Positions 43,640 to 53,330 of a stretch of 64,000 nt of DNA are shown here, one piece after another (the stretch's first letter is position 1; each line of letters starts with the position of its first letter). Made by a program: the position numbers and the translations under genes. Under the pieces are notes generated by a model, which ran no database searches, had not been told where the DNA came from, and saw only the letters and a program-made list of their open reading frames with translations. Location of the stretch: assembly GCA_036426205.1 (NCBI GenBank), contig CM071570.1:145121095-145185094 (forward strand), in the 5' to 3' direction. This DNA comes from Ascaphus truei. Its lineage: Eukaryota > Chordata > Amphibia > Anura > Ascaphidae.

Positions 43640-44275
43640 TAAAATAAACATTTCATTTAGGAAGAGAAGTCCCAGCTCCGAAGAGCTTTCATCTAATTGG
43701 TAGGTAGGAAGAACATACAGAGACAGTAGGAGGGCATTCTAGTAAATGGGTCTGCAAGGGGCCAAGCTTTATATATTAGGTGTATTATACAGCTCAACCC
43801 CGTTATAGCGAGATCTGCTACAAAGCAGATCTGCTTATAATGCAGTCTTAACGTGGCTTCTGTTTAAAAAAATATATATGTTTTTTTTAAAACAAAATGG
43901 CCACCGGGGTTCCGCCTGGACTTTACCGCATTTGCAGCTCTCTCTCTGCTTCATCAGCTTTGGGCGAGGGTGGTGTGTGTGTGTTTTGTTTGGTTTAAAT
44001 AGGGCCCTTGTTGCCTCTCCTTTTCCCTATGGCTTTTGACACGCAAAGGCTACATCTCCCAACATGCTCACTGCCTCGTGATTTGTTATTCAAGTTTGCC
44101 CAACAAAAAAAATTCCTCACAGAACCCCTGATCGCGGCGGCCATTTTGTTGAATTTTGGTTTTTATACGCGATCCCGGTTATAACGCGGTTTCATTATGT
44201 GGACCCTGAGTACCGTATTACACTGGGGTTCAGCTGTATTAGCCACGGTGCTACACATATGCTTCGTTAAGTAGG
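43640..44275 (-). mobile_element. L2 3' fragment split by a MITE
   Basis: 43640-43789 and 44239-44275 match the L2 3' region at 57800-58030 (agagacagtaggagggcatt, gggccaagctttat, atatgcttcgttaag). The gap between the two parts is exactly the 447-bp element below. Confidence 0.85.
43790..44236. mobile_element. TA-target MITE (Tigger/pogo-like)
   Basis: Ends cagctcaacccc and ggggttcagctg are inverted, and the next bases (gttatagcgag / gagtaccgtatt, also ggttataacgcggt) extend the similarity. It is flanked by TA on both sides (43788-43789, 44237-44238), as for Tc1/mariner/pogo. No transposase. Confidence 0.8.
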
Positions 44276-44505
44276 TAATTTATTTAGGGTCTACATTGAA
44301 TGTCAATGTGGCTATCTAGGCCCCCATTGAGGCCTAGTTAGCCACAGTGATAATCAATAATTGAATTACTTTGTTTTGATTATGTTATTATTTATTGTAA
44401 TGTCGATTTTGTTTAATGTATTTTTGTTATGCTTTTCAATGGCCAAAAACCCTCCTAGCCACTGTGATGGTGACTGGGCAACCATGCTCTACAATAAAGG
44501 TTGAC
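44276..44505. other. No gene recognised
   Basis: Contains a gtggctatctaggcccccat block, similar to gtagctacagtga near 55845, so it is probably a dispersed repeat. Confidence 0.35.
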
Positions 44506-45240
44506 TGTCTGGTTACCTCTGATCCTGAGGAAGGCAATTTCTTTTTGTAATATGTCTGGTCCATTTCCATGTCATTAATTTCTTCACCCATCTGATTTCA
44601 GACTTTGGTTTTGAACTCATGCATTCTTTTGCTGGTCTCTTCCGGTAATACGAAGCATACATCTTTCCATACTTCATTGACTTGGCTGAAGTTTCTGAAT
44701 TATTGTTGCGTTTATAGCCATACGTGAGCATCGGCTAATCCCACTAGTCGAAAACTTTCCTCTTGGGGTACAATGGAAGATTCCCTTGAAAGATCATCTG
44801 GTTTCTTCCAAATGCATCTATCCCATCTTCACTCCTATTGATTTGATTTAAAAGGTTTCTATTCATTGTTATTTGGCAGCCAAGGTAGACAAAGTCTTCA
44901 ACCATGTAGTCCTATTCCATATATTTTGATTTTTGCAGAGCTAACACATTTATTTAACATCACTTTGACCTTTGCTGAGATTCATATGGAGGCCCAACTT
45001 TCTCACTTGCTTAAAGGATTTCTCTAATTTGTTGCTGGAGGCCTTCTGGACTTTTTGCTAAAATAACAATGTCACCTGCAAATTATAAGTGACTCAAGTA
45101 TCCACTGTTTCAGATTCATATTTTCTCCCAATTCAATCTCTTGACCAAATTAAGTGTTGCTGTGAAAAGCTTTGGTTGTATGGCAACTTCCTGCCTCACT
45201 CCCTTGCTCAACTTAATCTTGCTTGTACTGTACAGATGTA
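44506..45240 (-). pseudogene. LINE reverse transcriptase fragment, RTE-like
   Basis: Minus-strand frames give an RT catalytic region (ILAKSPEGLQQQIRE, with the Asp-Asp motif just before it eroded), VGLHMNLSK, LAAK, MLTYGYKR, ETSAKSMKYGKMYA and KKLMTWKWTRHITKR. This block order is that of LINEs often annotated as craniofacial-development-protein-2-like (RTE/BovB-type). At least four frame breaks. Confidence 0.65.
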
Positions 45241-45595
45241 GCATCATTTACTTGTGGCAGGGGTGCCATGAGTTGCGGTATGAAAACTTTGCGGTCTGCA
45301 ACTCGTCCGCGACCGAGCCTCTACGGTCAGCCGGAAAAATTATTTGTGCTGTTATTAATGTTGTTTCAGTTCAGTGTATGGCCAGCAGGTGGCACACTGA
45401 AAACAGTATGTTCGTCTTGGATACTCTGAAAGCTATAGCACAGTGCAATAGTAACCCCGCAGGTGTCTGAATAAAAAATAAAAAGTACACTTCTTTTCGT
45501 CTAATGACCTTGTACATTTCTAGTGTTGCAGCTTCACACTTCATTAAAAAAACACTAGGCATCAACCAAATCTTTCTTATAACATTTGTTCTGTA
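45241..45595. other. No gene recognised; possible poly(A) site
   Basis: Contains gaataaaaaataaaaagt near 45469. It could be a repeat tail upstream of the forkhead pseudogene. Confidence 0.35.
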
Positions 45596-45599
45596 AATG

Positions 45600-46275
45600 A
45601 CATGGGACCTGGCACTTTCTCCATGCCACATAAGACCGGCTTGCAGTTACGGCTTTATAATATATTGTGCCATTCAATTAGGTACAGATAAGAGTGCAAC
45701 CCTATCTGAGATCTATCAGTATATCCTTAATAAGAATCCATTCTACGAAAAAACACGAAATCAAAAAGGCTGCAAGAATTGTATTTGACACAACTTAAGC
45801 ATTAATGATTGCTTTCTTAGAACACTGCCCATTGGTAAGATGGGCAGGTGCTGAGCACTGCACGCATCTTGGATGGTTATGTTAGAAGATTGCAACTTTC
45901 TAAGGACAAAGAGATTGAATAATAGACCTTCCTCCAATCTCCAATCACTCCCATCTGCCCCCACCCAAGTACCTACTCCAACCTGAGTACCTGCCCCAAT
46001 AGCATTACCAGTATGGACCAACCAACTTCGAAAACGAGATGAACCTACATCTTAAGTACATGATAACTTGAACAACTACATACTGCACACCCATTTCATC
46101 AACAATGGGTTGCGGCCACCTTATATTCAGGCCATGGATAATCAAGATAAATATAAGTTTACATTGAACTGTCATTCCCAAATGGCCCACCTATGTGTTC
46201 CATTGACCACACATGCACCTACTGTAGTGCTGACGGTTATTCTATCACAAACCAGTGGCAATCACCAAAAAGACC
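45600..46275 (+). pseudogene. Forkhead (FOX) domain pseudogene, intronless
   Basis: The + frame reads RPACSYGFIIYCAIQ, TLSEIYQYILNKNPFYEKTR, NQKGCKNCI, stop, HNLSINDCFLRT, then GKMGRC, stop, ALHASWMVM. This follows the winged-helix order of forkhead domains: the [KR]PPYSY entry, helix 1, LSEIYQ/FPFY, the recognition-helix WxNSIRHNLSxNDCF, GKGxxW. Helix-3 changes are Trp-to-Cys, Ser-to-Cys and Arg-to-TGA (45786-45788, a CGA-to-TGA type change). The similarity continues weakly through a Pro-rich linker to about 46200. There is no intron and no intact frame, so it is probably a retrocopy. Local residues (LSEIYQ, ALH) recall FOXA/FOXB, but the subfamily is not assigned. Confidence 0.7.
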
Positions 46276-46277
46276 CA

Positions 46278-46342
46278 GGTACATGCTGGGTACATGCTGG
46301 GTCGTGTTTAAGGCAAGTTTAAGGCATTTCTGCATTGACTTG
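46278..46342. repeat. Repeat piece inverted relative to 22713-22795
   Basis: tacatgctgggtacatgctg, ttaaggcatttctgcattga. It marks the junction between the forkhead pseudogene and the Penelope-like element. Confidence 0.7.
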
Positions 46343-46470
46343 TTTATGGATCTAAATAATTTTATTAGAAAACTTACTCTAAAGAGACATTACAATATCC
46401 AGGAAACAAATGCTAAAATAACTAATCCTGTCTCAATTTTAATACTCAGGAAGAAATTTGCATTGAGGCC

Positions 46471-47859
46471 TTGACATCTCTCCTGGTGGAGTCGGGTTCC
46501 ACTTCGGGATCTCAAGAATTTATTGACAACTTTGAATTGTCCATTCATCCAAACCGTTCCTTGGACATAGACCTGGAGGAAGATTTAAGCATTATGCATT
46601 CACCATTCAGACCCAGGTCAGTCTTTTTCCCATATCAGTCCAAGGGTGGATTTGTGGACACATTTTATAATCTTGTACTCCGTGAATTCGAGTCAATGTG
46701 TTCCAAATCCACCAGGATTAGGAATAATTTAACCACCAGTGAGCTTGACGCATTGAACATATTAAGGGCCAATCATGATATTGTCATCCGACAGGCCGAC
46801 AAGGGTGGGGGCCTAGTCATCCAGGACTACACTGCATACCTCAATGAGGTGCTCAGACTCCTGGGTGACATGGCCTCATACACTGTGTTGGAGTCTGATC
46901 CGGTTGACAATTACCAATTGTTGCTGAAGGAACTTCTCACTACTGCACTGGGTGATGGTATTATTTCAAAACTGGAATATAAATTTTTATTCACTTTACA
47001 TCCACGTACACCCATTTTTTATCACTTACCTAAAGTTCATAAGTCCGTGCTCAATCCCCCTGGTAGGCCCATTGTGTCTGGGATCGAGTCGATGACGTCG
47101 GGCCTGTCCCAGTATGTTGATTATTATCTTCAACCCTTTGTAGCACAGCTCAGGTCACATATTAGGGACACGCTCCACGTTATCGACTCGGTCTCGGGCA
47201 TTAAATGGAAGTCAACATATCTATGGGCCACATGTGATGTGGCATCTCTTTACACATGTATAGACCATGCCAGGGGGATTGAGGCCATCAAGTACTGGCT
47301 TGACAAGGACTTATCATTCCCAGAAAAACACAAACAATTTATTTTGCAGAGTATTCACTTTATTTTAACGCACAATTATTTTTTATTTGATGACACTTTT
47401 CACTTGCAAATCTGTGGAACGGCAATGGGCACGAGGTTCGCCCCTAGCTACGCCAACCTCTACATGGGCCACTGGGAAGAGACATATATATGGCTTAACC
47501 AGCGGCTTGGGGAGGGCCTCGTGTACTACGGCCGTTTCATAGATGATATCATTATTATTTGGGACAGTGATAAGTCAGTGTTTTCCAGCATTTTAAGTTC
47601 CTTTAGTAACAATCCATTTGGACTCAAATTCACATTTACTATTGATGCAATATCAACAATATTTCTTGATTTGGTCCTTACAACAGATTCAGACTTCAAT
47701 ATAATCACCACCACTCACTTCAAGCCTGTATCTGTTAACAGCTATGTTCATGCGTCCAGTAACCACCACAAACGGTGGCTCAACAATATCCCTTTGGGGC
47801 AGTTTCACAGATTACGTAGGAACTGCACCAGGGATATTGATTTTTTTGAGTCAGTCTGA
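46471..47859 (+). pseudogene. Penelope-like RT domain
   Basis: 462 open codons. Landmarks: RQADKGGGLVIQD (about residue 110), FYHLPKVHKSVLNPPGRPIV (about 187-206), CDVASLYTCIDHARGIE (motif A, about 255), LQICGTAMGTRFAPSYANLY (motif B, about 310), GRFIDDIIIIW (motif C with catalytic Asp-Asp, about 352), then DLVLTTDSDF. HLPKVHK and GTxxGTxxAPxYANLYM are Penelope-like signatures. The frame ends in a T-run near 47842-47848, where a single-base indel shifts it into the endonuclease frame. The ATG given is internal; the true N-terminus is upstream in another frame. Confidence 0.9.
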
Positions 47860-48706
47860 TATTATTACGGAAAAATTCTTGTCCAAGGGATATGATCCCG
47901 CTCTGGTGTCCGACTCCCTCAGCAGAGTTGGCTCTATAGACAGGATGGACTTACTTAAAAAGTCCAATAGTAAATCCAAGAAACCAATACGTACCAGTTA
48001 CAATGCTCCGAAAGAATCATTTGAGAGAGATTCATCTACTGTTAGGTTTATCACTACATATAATCAGTCCTCTAGATCCATTGATAAAATCCTCAATGAT
48101 CATTGGAGCATTTTGAAGTGTGATCCCCATTTGGGGTCCCTCCTGTCAGAAAAAGCCACTATAGTATATAGGAACGCAAGAAGCATTAAAAGTATCCTGG
48201 CCCCCTCCAAACTCAAGAAAGTTCAAACTTCCACACAATCCAGTAAGGGCCCTGTGGGGAATCATAAATGCGGACGCAGTCGATGCATTACATGTAGACA
48301 CATCTCGAATAAATCACAATTTTCTTCAGCTATTAGAGGGACTACACATCTTATTACAAGTCATATAAATTGTTTAAGTACATATATAATTTATCTCATT
48401 CAGTGTGGTTGCGGCCAACAATATGTTGGTCGCACCACTAGATCCTTGGGTACTCGCTTCCTGGAGCATCGGAGAAATGTCTTAAAAGGATTAAATACAC
48501 ACAGTATTTCACGACACTTTAAATCCAGACATAATCAAGATCCCAAGTCCATGACCATCATGGGACTTGAGAGCATTTCTCCCAGTGTTCTAGGGGGCGA
48601 CAGATTCAAGACCCTCTGTAGACGGGAAACATTTTGGATCCACCAGTTGGGCACCCTGAGCCCTGGTGGACTAAATGAATGTCTTGATGTAAGTACACTG
48701 GTCTGA
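47860..48706 (+). pseudogene. Penelope-like linker and GIY-YIG endonuclease
   Basis: Same gene, shifted frame, open to TGA at 48704-48706. A cysteine cluster HKCGRSRCITCRH precedes the nuclease, as in other Penelope-like elements. The nuclease shows YIIYLIQCGCGQQYVGRTTR (the GIY...YIG pair), LGTRFLEHRRNVLKG, HSISRHFKSRH, then RRETFWIHQLGTLSPGGLNE with the catalytic Glu. All expected GIY-YIG residues appear present. Confidence 0.88.
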
Positions 48707-50097
48707 TTCCTTCACTAAACAACCAAAGGGGGGTGGTCCTCCCTGTTCTCTGACTTCCTCTATAGTCCTCTGTCATCCACTTGTCCTGGTCTCTCCTAGA
48801 CCCTTTTCCTGAACTTGGTCACTGGCACTCTGTACATGTTAAAATACATCCATGTAGAAATATCAATAGTGTTACACATTGTTTTAATTCACTTATCTAT
48901 AGGACCAACTATTTTCCCTCCCTCAAGCTGTATGTATGTATGTATACATATATATGTGTATATATATATACATACCGGATTGTTATATATATCAATTCTT
49001 TATATGCACACTTTTCATCATTTATATAATTTTATATATATTATATATTTTTTATATATTGGTCCCCTTATTCACATACATTCACATGACTTTCACTAAT
49101 CCACAGATTTAATTTAATATGTTAATCTTTTATCACCTAGTACATCACTATTATAACTAGTTAGTAGCTAAGAAGGGAACATATGTTGTTTAATTTAATC
49201 CACTCACTATTATATTTAACTTTATATTTAATACACTAAATACTTAACACTATTATATGATTATAAACAATATTTATTTATATTCTATATATACACCAAA
49301 TAATATCTTCATCTTTTTTTGAAAATATTAGTTGCTCTTACACATATATGGATGTGACCAGACTTGAAACTGGTTAAATCTAATTAGTATAAATCTATTT
49401 AGTATGTTCTAGTATTTGATTAGAAAAAATTTACCTGTCTACCTCTCCATTTGTCTCCTTGTTTTATAACTAGAATTATAATCAATGTCATTTAGTTAAT
49501 AGTATATGTTTTGTAATTTATGTCAGTTTAATTGAAATCATGTATTAATTTGTTGTAATGAGTATATAGAAATGTATTACATCATGATTACTTGGTATTA
49601 TTATTATATTGTCAAACACTAGATCTCTGTTATAACTTTCAGTATAGCTATTATGAATTATCATATCCACTTTTGGGAAACCACTATTACTATCTTTTAT
49701 AATTAGTTATTTATATATACAATTGACTTATAATTTCAATTGTTAAGAAAAAATATATACACAATTAATATATCAATTCCATGTGGTGTTTGCGAGATTC
49801 TAATTCAATTACTCACTTATTTTTCATCGGTAAGATTTATCTACTCATAATACTTACAGAACATTTATATATACTCTTTTTCTTTTATTTTTCTACTATT
49901 TTAAATTCGTATCTTAAATACTGTATAAACTGTGTATATTAGCTCGTATTGTGCTTTTAACTGTTGATTAAGCCTTGTTTTAGTATATCCTATTCAGCTG
50001 TGTTTTATGGGCTGTCAGGACACCAAGCTATATAAACATTGCACGAACTTAGCCCTTTCCCCACCACCCTTTGACAAAGTCGCCCGAGAGTGACGAA
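48707..50097 (+). other. AT-rich 3' flank of the Penelope-like element
   Basis: No coding signal. It ends with TTTGACAAAGTCGCCCGAGA then GTGACGAA directly before the assembly gap, another member of the GAAACG stem motif (GTCGC/GTGAC stem). It may be the 3' region of the element. Confidence 0.4.
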
Positions 50098-50590
50098 NNN
50101 NNNNNNNNNNNNNNNNNNNNNNNNNNNNNNNNNNNNNNNNNNNNNNNNNNNNNNNNNNNNNNNNNNNNNNNNNNNNNNNNNNNNNNNNNNNNNNNNNNNN
50201 NNNNNNNNNNNNNNNNNNNNNNNNNNNNNNNNNNNNNNNNNNNNNNNNNNNNNNNNNNNNNNNNNNNNNNNNNNNNNNNNNNNNNNNNNNNNNNNNNNNN
50301 NNNNNNNNNNNNNNNNNNNNNNNNNNNNNNNNNNNNNNNNNNNNNNNNNNNNNNNNNNNNNNNNNNNNNNNNNNNNNNNNNNNNNNNNNNNNNNNNNNNN
50401 NNNNNNNNNNNNNNNNNNNNNNNNNNNNNNNNNNNNNNNNNNNNNNNNNNNNNNNNNNNNNNNNNNNNNNNNNNNNNNNNNNNNNNNNNNNNNNNNNNNN
50501 NNNNNNNNNNNNNNNNNNNNNNNNNNNNNNNNNNNNNNNNNNNNNNNNNNNNNNNNNNNNNNNNNNNNNNNNNNNNNNNNNNNNNNNNNN
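50098..50590. other. Assembly gap (493 N)
   Basis: Unsequenced. Apparent open frames through it have no meaning. Confidence 1.
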
Positions 50591-51015
50591 GTGTGGCTTA
50601 ACCCCTTAATTACCTTTGCGGTTATTATCCGATAAGGTGTTTAAGGGGTTAATTGATATCTGAATGCAATTACAATGTATTGGCTTTGTTTTGGCTATGT
50701 ATTTTGTGGGCAAGATAAGGATGTTGCTGGCGACGGAGACTTCTTATTGACGAGGTCAGTAGTACTTTATTTGAATATGCTAGTTAATGTTTTTAATAAT
50801 GGGCAAATAATCTATTATCCCTATCTGGATAATAGTTATTTTGCACATTATTGTACTGTAGGTGTTGGGGGGGGGGGGTTGTATGTATTGAATGTATAGG
50901 CCAGGTTTATTTTTTTTACATTCAGGGTTTGTTCCGTGGTTCTTCGTGGGACCTCTGGAGACCACCTGTGGGTCTCCTCGGGTATCCCAAGGGTATCAGG
51001 CTGGAGGTTCCACGG
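50591..51015 (+). repeat. Family-X repeat, third copy
   Basis: aaccccttaattacctttgc to gtgtttaaggggttaatt is an imperfect palindrome (50603-50654). It is followed by gggcaaataatctattatcc and ggataatagttattttgcac, the same hairpin as at 2615 and 7365. Confidence 0.7.
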
Positions 51016-51023
51016 GTGACACA

Positions 51024-51185
51024 TGCGGGGATGAAGCGGTGGCCTCACATCTGTGGGGGCACCGCGGACCCGTAGTCTGCGGGGATGAAGCTGTGTGGTC
51101 CCACTTCTGTGGGGGCACCGCCGACCCGTAGGTGCGGGGATGAAGATGTGTGGTCCCACTTCTGTGGGGGCACCGCGAACCTGTA
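51024..51185 (+). repeat. Tandem repeat, 54-55-bp unit, 3 copies
   Basis: Each unit runs tgcggggatgaag, tggtcccacttctgtggggg, caccgc, gacccgtag. Copies start at 51024, 51078 and 51133. Confidence 0.9.
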
Positions 51186-51713
51186 GTGAGCACCCGTGAG
51201 TTCCCCAGACCCCCGTGGGAACCACCCGAGGCCCCGCAGACACCTGTGGGTCTGACCCGGGGCTCCCAGACATCCTTAGGCCTACTGTGGACCCAATTGT
51301 GGCCCACAGTGACCCAAGGAGACCACCTGGGGGCCATGGTGCTGGCGGAACCCACCAGCCAGCCTCCAGAACCTGTTTGAAAAGGGCAGCTGGTACCCTG
51401 TAGGTCTGTCAGGTGCCCCGCCAGCCCACCGGGGACTTGCGTGGGGCTGCGTTATGAACCCTGTATGTAAAAGGATAAATCTTGTATTTATGGGGAGGCA
51501 CAGGGGGTGGGTAATGTATTTAATAAATATAATGATGTTTATAATGTTTCACTGTATTGTTTTTATTGTGGGTACTGGGGGGTGGGGGGGGGGGTTCCGC
51601 CACGGTATGTGGGTAGACGTGCCTGGGGGTTGGGGGGGGGTGGTTAGGGCCTCACGGGGTGGGGGGTTAGTGTGGGAGGGTATGTAGGCATCCCGAGTGG
51701 TGGGTGAGGGTGG
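51186..51713. other. GC-rich then G-rich, no gene recognised
   Basis: ggcccacagtgacccaagga-type phrases suggest a decayed minisatellite. 51575-51690 is G-rich low-complexity. Confidence 0.4.
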
Positions 51714-52060
51714 GTTAACCCCTTAATGACTGTAGCGGTTAATAACCGCTATGGTGATTAAGGGGTTAGGGGACATTACATTGGATGTTTTCATTATTGT
51801 GTCTGTTTTGCAGCAGCGGAGGGGGCCATGGGCAGGATGAAGAGGAGGATGGCCTTCATCGTGGCAGCCGGACATAGGTGGTGAGTACAATATGTATTTA
51901 ATGTATTTATTGTTGTTTATGTATTTTAAATACACAGGGGGTGTATGTTGTCTATTGCAATGTTTATTGGGGGCAAATGTCCCCAATAAACATGCAATTC
52001 TGCCTTAACCCCTTCATTGCCTTAGCGGCTATCCGCTATGGTAATGAAGCAGCATTTATG
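51714..52060 (+). repeat. Family-X repeat, fourth copy with exon-like block
   Basis: ttaaccccttaatgactgta...gattaaggggttag (51714-51768) is a palindrome. It is followed by ttgtgtctgttttgcag and a block encoding MGRMKRRMAFIVAAGH, then ggtggtgagtac. A second palindrome, accccttcattgccttagcg...atggtaatgaag, lies at 52007-52050. Confidence 0.65.
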
Positions 52061-52082
52061 TATTTTTAATACTATTGTGCGG

Positions 52083-52343
52083 GAGCAGGGGGCCCCCTTT
52101 GCTGAACCGCATTAATTTGTGGCTCAGAGACCCCCTGCTTCCTGAGGTACAGGCCCCGGTTTGGGGCATCGGTTACAGTGTCGCCGCCATATTTATAGCG
52201 GGCACGTCACGAATGGGACGCTATAAAGATGGCGGCGACACTGCCACCCGATGACACATTCCGGGGCCTGTAACTCGGGAAGCAGGGGGTCCCTGGTCCA
52301 CAAAGTGATGCGGTTCAGCTCGGGGGACCCCCTGCTCACTGTA
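52083..52343. mobile_element. Foldback element, 260 bp, near-perfect
   Basis: Arms agcaggggg...gctgaaccgcatt...ggcggcgacactg and their inverses meet at tatagcgggcac/gggacgctata. The arms exceed 100 bp with few mismatches. Confidence 0.85.
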
Positions 52344-52440
52344 CAGTATTATTAAATAAATTTTCATGCTGATTCGCTACCGTAGCAGATACCCGCAAAG
52401 GTAAGGAATGAGTCTTTATTGATATGTGTGTTTTATTCAT

Positions 52441-52700
52441 AGTGTAGATGTGCAGAGGGTCTCCGGAGCTGAACCGCTTTGGTTTTAGGTCTGGGGACCC
52501 CATGCTTCCCGAGATACAGGCCCCTTTATGGGGTGCCGGTATCCCTCTGCTTGGTTTACATGCCGCGGTCACGTGATCGGGACCTTTAAATGCAGAGGGA
52601 TACTGGCACCTCATAAAGGGGCCTGTATCTCGGGGAGCAGGGGGACCCCGGACCTGAAATCAATGCGGTTCAGCTCCGGAGACCCCCTGCACATGTACAC
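52441..52700. mobile_element. Foldback element, 260 bp, second copy
   Basis: gcagagggtctccggagctg...gcctttatggggtgcc is mirrored by ggcacctcataaaggggcc...agctccggagaccccctgc, with a short centre containing tcacgtgatc. Related to 52083-52343 and to 6636-6830. Confidence 0.9.
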
Positions 52701-53137
52701 TATCAGTAAAAGTTGTTTAAAAATACTTTATTTTTTGCCGATGTTTGCTCTGAGAGAGCGGCTTGTCTCTCTCTGCTGCAAACACCTATCGGCACAAAAG
52801 GCGTATCGGAAGGCTTATCGGGAGCCAGGCTGTATCGGCACAAGCTCATCGGCAGCTTTGCTTTCGCAGTGATTCGGCAGGGATCGGAAGGATTCGGCCC
52901 TTACTGAATACTGCGAGGGCAAATCGCCAAAAAAAGGCCTATCCGCTACCTATCCGCCACACTTGCCGAAAAGATTTTATCGGGGCTTACTGCATCGAGC
53001 CCTAAGTCTGGTATAGTGTGTGGGGAATATGGCTAGTAGGAATAAAAGTGCAAGATTCTTATTCTATTCCCCATGACCATAAGACTTAGAAAAGTATAAA
53101 GTAAATGTTTTATTAAACAGTATGTTTAAAGTGTACA
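52701..53137. other. No gene recognised
   Basis: Contains short tatcggcacaa and cttatcgggagcc phrases repeated in 52790-52860. Nothing further. Confidence 0.4.
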
Positions 53138-53330
53138 TACAGTTTTGTGAAAAAGAAAGTACACCCTCTTTGAATTCTATGGTTTTACATATCAGGACAT
53201 AATAACAATCATCTGTTCTTAGCAGGTCTTAAAATTAGGTAAATACAACCTCAGATGAACAACAACACATGACATATTACACCGTGTCATGATTTATTTA
53301 ACAAAAATAAAGCCAAAATGGAGAAATAGC
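53138..53330 (+). mobile_element. Tc1-like transposon end
   Basis: cagttttgtgaaaaagaaag then tacaccctctttgaattcta, preceded by TA, is the terminal repeat of a vertebrate Tc1 family. It continues to about 53330 (caaaaataaagccaaaatgg). No transposase follows, so it is a truncated end. Confidence 0.75.

Larger units (their letters stand above)
46343..48706 (+). mobile_element. Penelope-like element: RT plus GIY-YIG
   Basis: Coding order is an N-terminal region (LFMDLNNFIRKLTL, then a frameshift near 46470), the RT (46471-47859) and a GIY-YIG endonuclease (47860-48706). This is the Penelope-like arrangement, in which a telomerase-related RT and an intron-type nuclease act together in target-primed retrotransposition. 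The AT-rich sequence up to 50097 may be its 3' part. The 5' end is truncated at the repeat junction. Two frameshifts are the only clear lesions, so it is one of the youngest coding copies here. Confidence 0.9.

Noticed and set aside
50071..50635. Long open frames across the N run
   Set aside because: They consist of unknown bases; the run is an assembly gap.
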